This document shows positions 51,071 to 61,967 of a stretch of DNA of 64,000 nt, in pieces. The DNA lies in contig CM033114.1 of NCBI GenBank assembly GCA_019321725.1, positions 18,704,278 to 18,768,277 on the forward strand, written 5' to 3'. Below the pieces are notes generated by a model. The model did no database searches. It was not told the origin of the DNA and worked only from the letters and a program-made list of their open reading frames with translations. A program made the position numbers and the translations under genes. Source of the DNA: Paulownia fortunei. Lineage: Eukaryota; Streptophyta; Magnoliopsida; Lamiales; Paulowniaceae. Numbering within the stretch: position 1 is the stretch's first letter; each line of letters starts with the position of its first letter.

Positions 51071-52559
51071 AACTTTTTGTTAATTTTTTTCATATAGTTA
51101 TGGTTTTTTAATACGTATATCTATTTTGCTTGTTTCATATCTATAAAGGGGAGAAAATAAAGGTATTATGGAACCAAGTAGATGTCGGCAATCAAACAGT
51201 GTTGTTGTGAATATTGAGCTTCTAACTAATGCTATTATAAACACAGAGTAGCCAAGTAATATTGGAGCAATATATATCAATCAAAGTCATCCTGCAATCA
51301 ATCCATTGCTATTACCATTGCCAAATGATGTTGTTGGAAAGGTAATTTATCTTGCATTAATGTTGTTCCATATAATTCTGAATTTTTTAAACTCTCATTT
51401 TTTTGTTTGATATTTATACAAGACAAAAAAAGAGAAAGACATTAAAAAGTAAGCAGATGTAGGTAATCAAGTGGTGTTGCTATGAATATTGAGCTAATAA
51501 TTGATGCTACTGTGAACATAACTCAATCAAGTAATGTTGAAGTCAACACAAATCAACCAAGTCATGTTGCAGTTAGCCCATTGCTTGGTGAAGTGATGCT
51601 GTTGGAAACAAGAATAGGAAAGATAATAAAATTGAAACTACAAATAGAATTGTAGCCCCTACAAAATTGACAAAAAGTTTTGTCTCTACAACGCTTAAAA
51701 TAATGATATGAAGCTCTTCCAATATAACCCGAGTGACAAGAAGCTCTTCAAATACAACCTATATTAGAGTGGCGACAAGAACTTGTGCCATTACAATACC
51801 TAATAGAGTGACAAGAAACAATGTCAATGCAACAAGTTCAAAGGCAGAAATACAAAAATTTGTACAACCAAGACAAACAAGAAACAATGGAAAAGTGATA
51901 AGTTTGGAGGTAAACTAACAAACAATAATCCACTGTAACACTATTGAAGGGTTTTTATATAGGTAAGGGATAAGTAAAGGCAACAATCTAAGCCAAATTA
52001 AAATTTACCCAATAATCCAGTATAGGCCCTATTGTCCAAACACAAACAAAAACTCTTAGTGCGAAAAGAAAGTTGAAGGTGGGTAGTAACTTTTGGTTAG
52101 TTATTTTCATTTCTAAATATAATTTTACTTACTTTTTGACTTTTGTGATGAATAGGTATATAAAAAATCTATATAAGATGTCGTTTCTAAGAAAGAAGTT
52201 TGCTCTTAGGTATCAACTAGCAAAGCCAAAAATTGTAAAGCCTCAAGGCACAACAACATAACTAAGGATAAAATTTCATATGGTAAAGTTACGGGAAGTT
52301 GCAGACACCATGAATTCTAATATTTTAACCATACTTGTATATAGACCTCCAAGAAGCAACACTACACAAAACGTCAAGTTCTGCAACAATATGGGACAAC
52401 AATCCAAGAAAGTGGTTATAAAAGAAGAAGTACCTACCTAAATATAACATTAGGGATAGTATAGCTTTTTAGGGTCATATTTGACACTTTTTGTCATTGT
52501 TTTATGTAAATTATAGATGGCATATACTTTTTGTTATTGTGTAGTCAATATGCGATGAA
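51071..52559. other. MULE 3' region and spacer, no intact gene
   Basis: This holds sequence downstream of the MULE transposase, including a ~180-bp degenerate duplication (listed separately) and a Ser/Thr/Arg-rich 61-codon frame at 51733-51918 that may be a remnant of the MULE protein tail. No functional gene is seen. Confidence 0.4.
51150..51611. repeat. Degenerate tandem duplication of ~180 bp in the MULE 3' region
   Basis: The words 'gtagatgtcggcaatcaa', 'gtgttgttgtgaatattgagct', 'gatgctattataaacac', 'catcctgcaatcaatccattgct' and 'gttgttggaaag' at 51176-51342 recur in the same order at 51451-51611, diverged by roughly 20%. Each half has a Val/Asn-rich frame. Confidence 0.6.
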
Positions 52560-52565
52560 TACATT

Positions 52566-54611
52566 GGTCAGTTGTCATAGGCCTACCAAATTTAAACCTT
52601 ACTCTTCAATAAATTTTTAATGAGTATAGTGTGAGTAAGAGTCGATCCCATGAGGATCAAGATTAATTGATTTACTATCGACTCAACTAACTAAGAATTT
52701 TAACTTCAAAATTTCTAACCTAAAACTAAGATTTCAACAAACAAATTCTAGAAATAAACAACAAACATTTGGGGGGGGGGGATTGAGTTGATTAACTAAG
52801 TCATAGAAATTAAAACTAATTAAAATATAAATCAATCAAAATCAAAACAACAATCAACAATCGATTAAAGTAGGTTGAGATTTCATTCGCCGCCACTAGA
52901 CAATGAGTTCTAATTTCATATTAATACTATGAATAATTTATCAATAAAATTATCAATTATAGGTAATAACAAGCTCTACTACCTCAATCTTTCCTTAGTT
53001 TCTCATTAGATAGAACAAGCTCTCTATCTAATTCTCTACCCACCAAATAACCTAGAACAAGCTCTCTAGATTTAATTCAATGAATGCATTAAAATACGAA
53101 TGATAGATTAATCTAAGTAACAATCACACAATCTTGGGCCATTTAACTTTGGTTATGTTTTCCATTACAATTAACAAAAATATCTCATAATCATTAATCA
53201 CAATTTACTACACATAATTAGAAATTCAAGACAAGTACGGATCTAAAATCTCTAATTTAGTTATAAGGAATTCTCAAACCGACTTGGTTGCGCACTCAAA
53301 CAAAGCAAGAAAATACCCATAAGACATTAAGTATAAAAAAATATAAACAACTTCAATTGGGAGATTGATCAATAATATCAAACATTCAATTACGAGAACT
53401 CATATCTAGGGTTTTGAAATCAACCTCAACTAATAAGGAAGTTTAGCCTAACATGATAAAAAATGACAAGAGAATAAAAATTAGCAACATTGGAAATCAA
53501 AGAAACTTATTGGTTGAAGAAGATAATTGAGGTTGATGGTAGATTATGGATGTCTCTTTCTCCAAACCTCTTCCACTTTTTTTTTCTTGAATCTCCAAAA
53601 TTCCAAGAGTGCTTTCAAAATGTGAATAAATGTAGAGAGTGAGTGAATCTGAAAATTGGTGTTTGTATTTGAGAGAATAGTGTGTATTTATAAAGTGTGA
53701 GATGGTGTTGTGATTTGTTGTAAAGTATTCAAAGTGTGTTGTGTGCTTGGTGTAAAGTATTTAAGGTGTGTTGTGTGTTTGGTGTAAAGTGTTTAAAGTG
53801 TGTTGTGTGTTTGGTGTAAAGTATATGAGGTGTGTTGTGTGATGTATTAAATATATCTAGTGTATACATATCACAAATATTTGCCAAAATGTGTAAAGAG
53901 CTATCATTCCAAGCAAAGGAATCAATTTTCCTACATGGATAGTGCCTAGGCACTAAAATATGGTGCATAGGTGCTATATTTCTTGAAGAGAACAGTAAGC
54001 ACGGCGCCTAGGCATCGAAAATAGGGTGCTTAGGCGCCGATGCTACTGTTTTCTTCTTCTCCAAAATGGCTATCTGACACTATATATATCATTTCAACTG
54101 ATTTTTGATCTCTTTGTAAGTTGAATTGGCCTTTGGTATCTTCATAATAATTGTAACCCTATTTATTAGCTCTCTGTAGCCACTTGAATCAGATCAATAT
54201 CACATTTTTGGAGAGAGTTATGCTAGATATACAAAGACTGTCATATCTGAAAGTTTCAGTGCATGTTTGACTCTTTAATTGAATTTTACTCTTTGAAATC
54301 AATTGAATTGACAAAAGTTTCTAACATGAAAGTTGTAGATACATCTCTTATATTTCCAATAAGATAATAATCAGGTCAATTCAGCTTTTGATCAAACTTT
54401 TATGCCCAAAATACAAATATTGCCGCAGTGGAACCTTGTCAATTTGGCCCAAGAATACTTATTTCAATTTCGTTTTGACTCATTTCCGATCTTTTCATTC
54501 TCAAACTCCTATCACACACAAAAAATTAATAAAAATCTATTATTAACAAAAACAAAGCAAAGAAGACATAGAAGAATTGATATAAATAAATATAAAAATA
54601 TGCACTTATCA
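52566..54611 (+). repeat. Palindrome-bearing dispersed repeat, copy 2
   Basis: Same order as copy 1: an early 'gtcgatcccatgaggatc', an alternating AT-rich and 'caagctctct' region, a pyrimidine-rich stretch, the CCTAGGCG block (53940-54045: 'gtgcctaggcact', 'ggcgcctaggc', 'ttaggcgcc'), then 'ggcctttggtatcttcat' and 'ggagagagttatgc', ending in 'cacttatca'. A 6-bp repeat tacatt (52560-52565 and 54612-54617) may be the target duplication. No protein coding. A 31-bp-type minisatellite ('gtgttgtgtg.ttggtgtaaagt') sits at about 53730-53850. Confidence 0.62.
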
Positions 54612-54867
54612 TACATTTAGAAATGAAATGATATTATTTATCTTTATTTTGTCCTAAGTTAGTGGTTTTAATTGCATTTCAAGTAGATTACAATTGGGAT
54701 ATTTGACAATTGAACAATTGCTAACATCTTACGTATAACTAAAATTCATTCATATATAGATTAATAACATATTACATGGAGAATTGGATCATGTGCAAAA
54801 ATTACAAAATATTTAAAAATTGAAATTTAATCATGTCATAACTCCTATGCAAAGTTATTATAATATC

Positions 54868-55166
54868 TTATTATCCTCTCTTATTGAAAGCCAGTTATCC
54901 ACAATCATTTTAGAAGGTACATAATAGTGCAAGATAAATCCAGTGTCACCCACAACCGCTTCTCCCTTAATCTTTTCTATTCCAAACTATCTTCAAGTAT
55001 GTTCACTCATTATTTATCTTATTATCTTCTCTTATCGAAAGCCAACTATCCACAATCATTTTAGAAGATATATAATAGTCCAAGATAAAGTCAATGTCAC
55101 CCACAATTGCTTCTCCCTTGATCTTTTCTATTCCAGACCATCTTCAAGCATGTTCATTTATTTCAG
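54868..55166. repeat. Tandem duplication, 150-bp unit
   Basis: 54868-55017 and 55018-55166 are adjacent copies about 90% alike, both from 'cttattatc' through 'tatccacaatcattttagaa' and 'tgtcacccacaa' to 'cttcaag.atgttca'. No function is evident. It ends about 40 bp before the hAT target site. Confidence 0.85.
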
Positions 55167-56135
55167 CGGCCTGGGATAATACGACGAGCTCTAATACGCA
55201 TTGGGGGTCATTCCTAGGGGGTGATCATGATTTTTAAAAAACTGTCCGAATCGTCCCGTACCGCACTATTAAAATTAATTTATCATAAAAACCATAATTT
55301 TAAAAATTGAACAAAAACCGCATCGATAGGGTGGTACGGTGGCAGTTACGAACTAAAAAAACCGCCAGAAACCAAACCGCTAATTTATAATTTAAAAGGG
55401 TAATTCAGTAATTAGTCTATCATAAAACCCTAACAATTAAGCTAACTCCCAACTTTCATCTTTCAATAGCAGCAGCCAGCAGGCAACACTCAACAAACAA
55501 CAGCCGTCTGTTATGCTCTCATTCTGTCTTCCCATTATGCTTAACATTTTGTCCATATCTAGTTTCTCACTAGGAATGCCACTATTCATTTTGTCCTCAT
55601 CTTCACCTACCACAAGCTTGTTTAGAATCATTTTCTTCTATTTTCCTCAGTTCACCTCACCACTTCTCGAGGTAGACAGTGGCGACCCAAAGCTTTCAAG
55701 TTATTCAAATCAAGTGGTTTCCCTTTTCTTCCATTCCATTTTTTTAAAGATGATTAGAAAAATAAATTCCATGTCTAATTTTTTCATATATATATTTGCA
55801 TTTGCAATTGTTTGATATTATTATGCTTATTGCATATTCTACCTTCATTTCTTATAAGTTATGTCAGTCATGTTATTGCAATGGATGTTTATTTTAATTT
55901 AATCAATTGCTATGGTAGTTACTTGAGATTAATTTAATCAATTACTTATGTTTTGTATTTAATAAAAATAGATGCAAAATTGCATTATGTTTTGTACATT
56001 CTGTTTTCAATAAAAAAACATATGTAAAAGGATTTTGCATTATATTTTGAATAAACAAAATACACTTTGCATTAAAAAAAGAATGCATTTTGCATTATGT
56101 TTTGAGTCAAAACAGAATATGTTTTGCATTCTATT

Positions 56136-56800
56136 GGAAGGGCAGCACCTAGGCGCGGAATAACGGGTGTATTCTATCTTGGAAGCCTCGGACGGCTCCT
56201 AGGCGCTTTGGTTTGGAGCCTAGGCGCCGAGCATTCTGTCCTGCTAGCCTTATTTCAGTACCTTGACACTGTTCAGCCCATTGAAACTGGTTTTTGACCT
56301 CTTTTTAAGCTAAAGTGGATGTTATTATATTCTAAGGGATTGTAGATCTGTGTCTTGGCTTTCTAAGAGAACCTGAATCAATTAAATAGGATATTTTTGG
56401 AGAGAGTTATGCCTAAAATACCATGATATGTTATACCAAAAATGTTCAGTCTGGTTCTGACCATTAAACTTGATATTTCTCATTAAAATCAAATGAATTG
56501 AATTTTGTGATAAACATAAAACTTGTAGATATATATCTTCTTTTCCATTGGATTAAGAATTAAGTTTATATGAAATTGTAACCAAGAGTTATGAGTAAAA
56601 TACAAAAACTGCCATCAATAGCACCACAACTCGAATTCTTCAATATTTCAACCAAGTTTTTTATTTCTTTCTATTTTTTTCTCTTATTGTCATTACCTAC
56701 AAGATTTCAAACTAAATGTATAAAAAGTAACAAAAACACTTGAAAACAAACTAAATGTTAATCAAAAGACATAGATTATTGGTGTAAAACTAATTTATCA
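56136..56800 (+). repeat. Palindrome-bearing dispersed repeat, copy 3, truncated, in the hAT element
   Basis: It matches only the 3' third of copies 1 and 2: a CCTAGGCG block (56146-56236), 'ttgacctctttttaagct', 'gagagagttatgcctaaaat' and an end at 'taatttatca'. It is flanked by a perfect 9-bp direct repeat CATTCTATT (56127-56135 and 56801-56809). So it inserted as a truncated unit, or was truncated during insertion, upstream of the transposase gene. Confidence 0.78.
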
Positions 56801-56959
56801 CATTCTATTTTGAATCAAAATCGAATGCAAATTGCATTCTTTTTATAGTATTTTCTAGAATCTTTGATTTAATTTTGTATATTTGGGGTTTTTGTAATAA
56901 TATTTTAGTAGGTTTAATTCAATGTAAGTATTAAATTGATTTGCTAGTGAGTCCATCCC

Positions 56960-59358
56960 ATGGAGAATATCACTAATGCAACAGTAAGTCTCATTATTTG
57001 TTTAAAATATATTTACTTTTTTAGATTTGAAAATATTTTCATGTGTTTGGATTTGATATTAATTTATTTTAATTTTTTTCTATTTATTTACTTATGTTAA
57101 ACAAAAGGAGATTATAGTTTCTAAAGAAGTTTCTAACGTGAAAATTCTAGTGGAAACGATAGTTTCAAATAAGGAACAAGGACAAGCTCAAGAACAAACT
57201 CAGAGTATTGAATCAGATGATGATAAAGTTCTCTCTCAAAAGAACAATCCAAATGAAAAAAATGTCATACAAGAATCATGTTCAAAAGTCAATAAATCAT
57301 CTAAGCTACCGCCCAAGAAAAAGCAAAGAACTAAAGTAATTGAAATAATTAAGAAAAACGATTCAAAGATTACCTCTGAAATATGGGGCCACTTTACTAG
57401 ATTGGAAGGTAGTAACCTACCTAGAGCTGGATGCAACTATTGTGGCACGAGCTATGCTACTCATCCAAAATTTAATGAAACTACTAGTATGTGGACACTT
57501 TTGGAGTCTTCATGCAAGAAGTATCCATTTAAATTGAATAAGTCACAAAAGACTATGCATGATTATAAAGGTGTGCGTTGCAACCAAAATGATAATTCTA
57601 CCATTAAAGAAAAGGCTTTAAATCTTGAAGAAGTAAGGAAAAGTCTTGCTAAAATGGTAATTATCGATGGGTTGCCTTTTAAGATTGTGGAGGGGGAAGG
57701 TTTTAAAGCTTATTGTCAAGCTTTAGAGCCAATGTTTGAAGTACCATCTAGGCATACAGTTACTAGGGATTGCATGAAAATTTTTCTTGAAGAGAAAAAG
57801 AAATTGAAAAGGGTTTTGAAAAATCAAAGAGTATGCTTGACCACTGATACTTGGACTTCATTGCAAAACTTAAATTATATGTCTTACTGCACATTGGATA
57901 GACAGTGATTGGAAATTACACAAAAGAATCATAAACTTTTGCATTATCGAAAACCATAAAGGGGAAACTATAGGGAAACAAATAGAAGAATGCCTGATTT
58001 ACTGGGGTATTGACAAAGTTCTCACAATTACGATGGATAATGCTCGCTCTAATGATAAATCAATTAATCATTTGAAAAGAAAATGCAAGTGGAAAGATAT
58101 CATCTTGAATAATGATTACATTCATATAAGGTGTTCGGCCCATAGAGTTAATTTGATTGTCAAAGAGGGGCTAGAAGAGTAAAATAAGGTCATAATGTGG
58201 GTTAGGAATGCTGTAAAGTATGTAAGGTCTTCTCCAAGTAGGCTAAAGTCGTTCAAAAAGTGTGTAGAGAAAGAAAAAATTAATTCTAAGAGCCTTGTTT
58301 GTTTAGATATGGAAACACGATGGAACTCAACTTATATGATGCTTGAGGCTGCTGAGAAGTTTGAGAAAGCTTTTGAGAGGTTGGTGGATGAAGACCAAAA
58401 ATACACAAACTGCTTTGATTGTTATGAATTGAATCAAGATGAGGAATATGAGGGGAAAAAGAGAAAAGTGAGAGGTAATAAGATAATTGGACCTCCAATA
58501 GACATAGATTGGATTAATGTTAGGAACTTTGTCAAGTTCTTAAAAATCTTCTATCATGTGACATTAAAATTCTCTGATTCATTATTTATCACTTCAAATT
58601 TCTTTTTCCGTGAACTTGCAACTGTGCATGTTGGTTTATCTACTATGATTAGTAAGGGAGATTGTGATATGGCATCAATGGCTATTCGAATGAAAGAGAA
58701 ATTCAACAAATATTAGGAAAACATTGATAACATCAATTGGTTGTTGTTTGTTGCTATTATTTTGGACCTGAGATACAAGTTAAAGTATGTTAGTTTTGGC
58801 TTTGCAACAATATATGAAGATGATGTTTCTTTTGTGAAAAGAATGACTAACAAAATAGAAGACTTGTTGGGTTTGTTATATAAGTATTACACAGATTCCA
58901 ATTTTCAGCAAATTGGTAAAGATGAACATGCAATGCAAGACTATAATTACATGAAGGTAGATTACGAAGATGACCCAAGTGACTTGCTAGAATCTCAATT
59001 TGCTAGGCATTTGGAAGAAGAGCAGTGTGTTGAGAGCAAATCTGAAGTAGCAAGATACTTACTTGATGGTTGTGAAAAATCAAGCAAAGATTTTGATGTA
59101 TTAAATTGGTGGAAGGTGAACACTCCAAACTATCATATTCTTTCCAAAGTTGCAAGAGATGTTTTTGCTATTCCAGTGTCTACTATTGCTTCAGAATCGG
59201 CTTTCAGCACAAGTGGTCGTGTGATTGATGCATTTAAAAGCTCTCTATTTCCAAAAATGGTAGAGACCCTCATATGCTCTCAAGATTGGTTACGTGTTAA
59301 CCTTCTCCGATTGATCTTTGCGGATGTTAAACAATTTGAGGAGTCAGAAAAAAGGTAA
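56960..59358 (+). pseudogene. hAT transposase (BED finger, RICESLEEPER/DAYSLEEPER-like), lightly damaged
   Basis: A likely start ATG at 56960 begins a 24-base exon (to 56983, donor gtaagt), spliced to 57108, which is in frame with the long frame to 57908. The protein then runs through a BED zinc finger CNYCGTS...SSCKK (57415-57525; the usual His before the last Cys is Leu), the core LTTDTWTS and MDNARSND / IRCSAHRVN, then MRTRWNST-like METRWNST, and the C-terminal dimerisation domain PVSTIASESAFSTSGRV (59170-59225). Breaks: a frameshift near 57880, a stop near 58180 and a stop at 58714-58716. These few lesions mean recent loss of function. hAT transposases cut and paste elements sharing their end sequences. 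Confidence 0.87.
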
Positions 59359-60321
59359 AATACTTAAATTTTCTTTTGTCTATTTTTAAATCATACTTTT
59401 AGGTATTTCTTATTTGTAGTAATGATTGTTTGTTCATCTTACAGAGTTAGATGGATCTAACTCTTATACAAGCTTAGATGATTAATATGAAGGAAGGAAA
59501 ATTTTCAGTAGGTTTGTAACTTTATAAGATACTTTATAATTTACATTTTGTATCTTTACTTATATTATTTTTTTGTTTTTCTTGCAGATTGAGTATAGCA
59601 ATTACTAATTAGTAAATTAGTAATGCAATTCATACAATTATTGATAAGACATTTGAAGGTTTGCACATGTCATTTATGATCTTTGTTTAATTTCTCATTG
59701 TTTTGTACTTAGTGAAGAATCAATTTGAAGTGACATAAATTTGTTAATGTTTTGATTTTGTTGAATATGTTGGCAGATTTGATATTGCTAATACATAATC
59801 TTTTAATTCATATAATTTTGATATTACATGTCATTATTGAATTTACTTATTTCTCATTTGGTTCATCTCTTTAAAATATTGAAATATATATTTATTTATT
59901 TTTGCAATGATATGATTTATTTTTGTTGTTTAAAACTGTACAACCACCCGCAACCGCACTTATGATTTTATTTAGCAAAATTGCAATTTAAAATTAATAT
60001 TTAGTAAAACCTCATAGGGCAATTTGATTTAAAATTAATAAAAAAAACCGTTAAACCGCATCATGATCACCCCTAGTCATTCCACTCCAAACTCCAACTT
60101 TCTAAAATTCAAATTACTTCAGAAATTATAATTTAGTTTCAAGAAATTTTAAATTAGGCCAACATATTTAAAGAAAGATTTATTTTTTTTTTTCCAAAAA
60201 TCAATTTCAAGATTTTTTAAATTAGGCTTGAATATTCAAAAACAACATATTAAAAGAAAATTTTCAATTTTTTTTTAGAAATCAAGAAGCTAAACTGAAT
60301 CATCCATGCCATTTTTTACAG

Positions 60322-60632
60322 AGTGGCGAAGAGCCAATATCTAGGTGACAAACCTTCCCATCAATGTGAATTCTTGGAAAGATCAGTGTGTTATCCATAG
60401 TGTAACTTTTATTTGTTGAGTGATGGCCCTTCCACTTGGCACTATCAAATCACTATGGTTGACTTTCATCTGTGCTCGAGTGGGTCTTATAGTCAAGGTC
60501 CCTTGTGCCTTTGCACCCGAGGGCCAATCTCTATTTGACCAGAGGAAATATGGGAGCCCTACGCCCTATAGAACTATCTACCTAAGAGTGTGCCTTGGCT
60601 TGTAGGTCTTGACACAATATTTAATTTCTAAA
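60322..60632 (-). pseudogene. Decayed plastid 23S rRNA fragment in nuclear DNA (NUPT)
   Basis: The plus strand is the complement of the peptidyl-transferase (domain V) part of plastid 23S rRNA. Recognisable words are 'gaagatcag.gtgttatcc', 'gttgagtgatggcccttcca', 'cctttgcacccgagggcca', 'ctacgccctatagaa' and 'taggtcttgacacaa'. The order agrees with the known gene across ~310 bases. Several differences are C-to-T or G-to-A, as expected for methylated nuclear DNA, and about 20 bases are missing near 60555. It cannot be a working rRNA. The 'gagggccaatct' part fits the plastid better than the mitochondrial or bacterial version; this rests on recall of the gene, not an alignment. Confidence 0.85.
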
Positions 60633-61967
60633 AAAGTCCTGCAAAAAAATAGTTCGACGCCAAGATGATAAAAAGCTTAACATCTGTCATTCTTAATGTA
60701 CTTTTTCATTGAATAAAACGAAAAATCAAAAGGTCGTCTTACTCAAAATCACAATTGTGGCATCCCTTTTCACCCACTTTACATCTCAAAACGTGTTGTT
60801 TTTATATAGATAAACACACTTTTACAAATGCATAAATTAATGGGTAATTTTTGAAAATAAGAACTATAAAATATTAGGATTTTGTAAAATTCACCAAAAG
60901 AAACCACTTATCTGAAATATCTCACGAACTGCATACCTCCTACAAGGGTTGAGGTTAGTCCACATATCTTTATTGTTATATTTCTTCCATAATGACACAT
61001 TTCATCCATGGCATACTCCTTTACCGTTTGTCTCCACATTCAGACTACTACAAAGACAAAAATTAGGAAAAGATGAGAAGAAATAAGTTACCTTCATGTG
61101 TAAATAAGGCTATTAGGGGGAGATGACCAATTTGTCCACAAAAAAATAAAAATTGAATGATTAAATTGTCCTTAAAAAACCTCGTTTGTAGTATGTGATA
61201 GAATCCCAATAGAATATTACGTTGGAATTATGTTATAAAATATAAAGTGTAAAAATCATATAATTTGGATGATAAAGTGTAACATAAATAAAAATATATA
61301 TAAATAACAATATGTAAAAACAATGACATAATATTTTTTTTCTCTGTTTTATATTTGAATAGAGTATACATCCAATACTTATCAAAGTGGCTGCGTCACT
61401 ATATATTTTGGACAATTGATACCTAACCTGTTTGCCAATTTGTTGTTACACTATTTACATATGAGAAGAATTAATGTTGATTTTGGTACGTTGTAAGCTG
61501 AGTTTTTCATCTAAGCTAAATTCTTTGTGGATTGTGGGTGATAGATTAAACTCAACAAACATTGATACATATGTTTAAAGTCAAAATAATAGTAATTTTT
61601 TTTTGAAGTGCATTGCATTATGTTACGGTAGAGGTACAATAATATACAAAAGTATAGAATATAAAATACGAAACCACAATTGTATTTAAAAATTAATTCT
61701 AAAAAATATGACAATTCAACCAATATAATATTGGTTAGTATTGCAGTATCAGAAAACATAGAAAAAGTATGATATTTGTTTATAACTAACTATGATATAT
61801 AATTAACGAATTAAATAAGCACAATATAAATTATCTAATAATTAAAACTATAGCTGTTACACATGTATTTATTTCATATTAAATAATTTACATGTAGTCA
61901 TTATCGCACATCACTGGTACATATCCAAAAGTGTAGGACTAACATTTCCAATAATAATTTTTGAGGG
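60633..61967. other. Intergenic, AT-rich
   Basis: I see no gene, RNA gene or clear element. I could not extend the plastid-derived similarity beyond about 60632. Confidence 0.45.

Larger units (their letters stand above)
55215..60075 (+). mobile_element. Near-intact hAT transposon with perfect 8-bp target duplication
   Basis: Perfect 8-bp direct repeats GTCATTCC flank the element (55207-55214 and 60076-60083). The ends are inverted: TAGGGGGTGATCATGAT on the left and ATCATGATCACCCCTA on the right. Subterminal 'accgcac' and 'aaccgc' words occur in inverted sense near both ends. Length is 4861 bp including a 665-bp nested repeat (56136-56800). The single transposase gene is broken at only a few points. 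It is the coding relative of the deleted element at 17603-19750. Confidence 0.93.

Noticed and set aside
60420..60605. 61-codon frame
   Set aside because: It is a chance frame in the antisense of plastid-derived 23S rRNA sequence.
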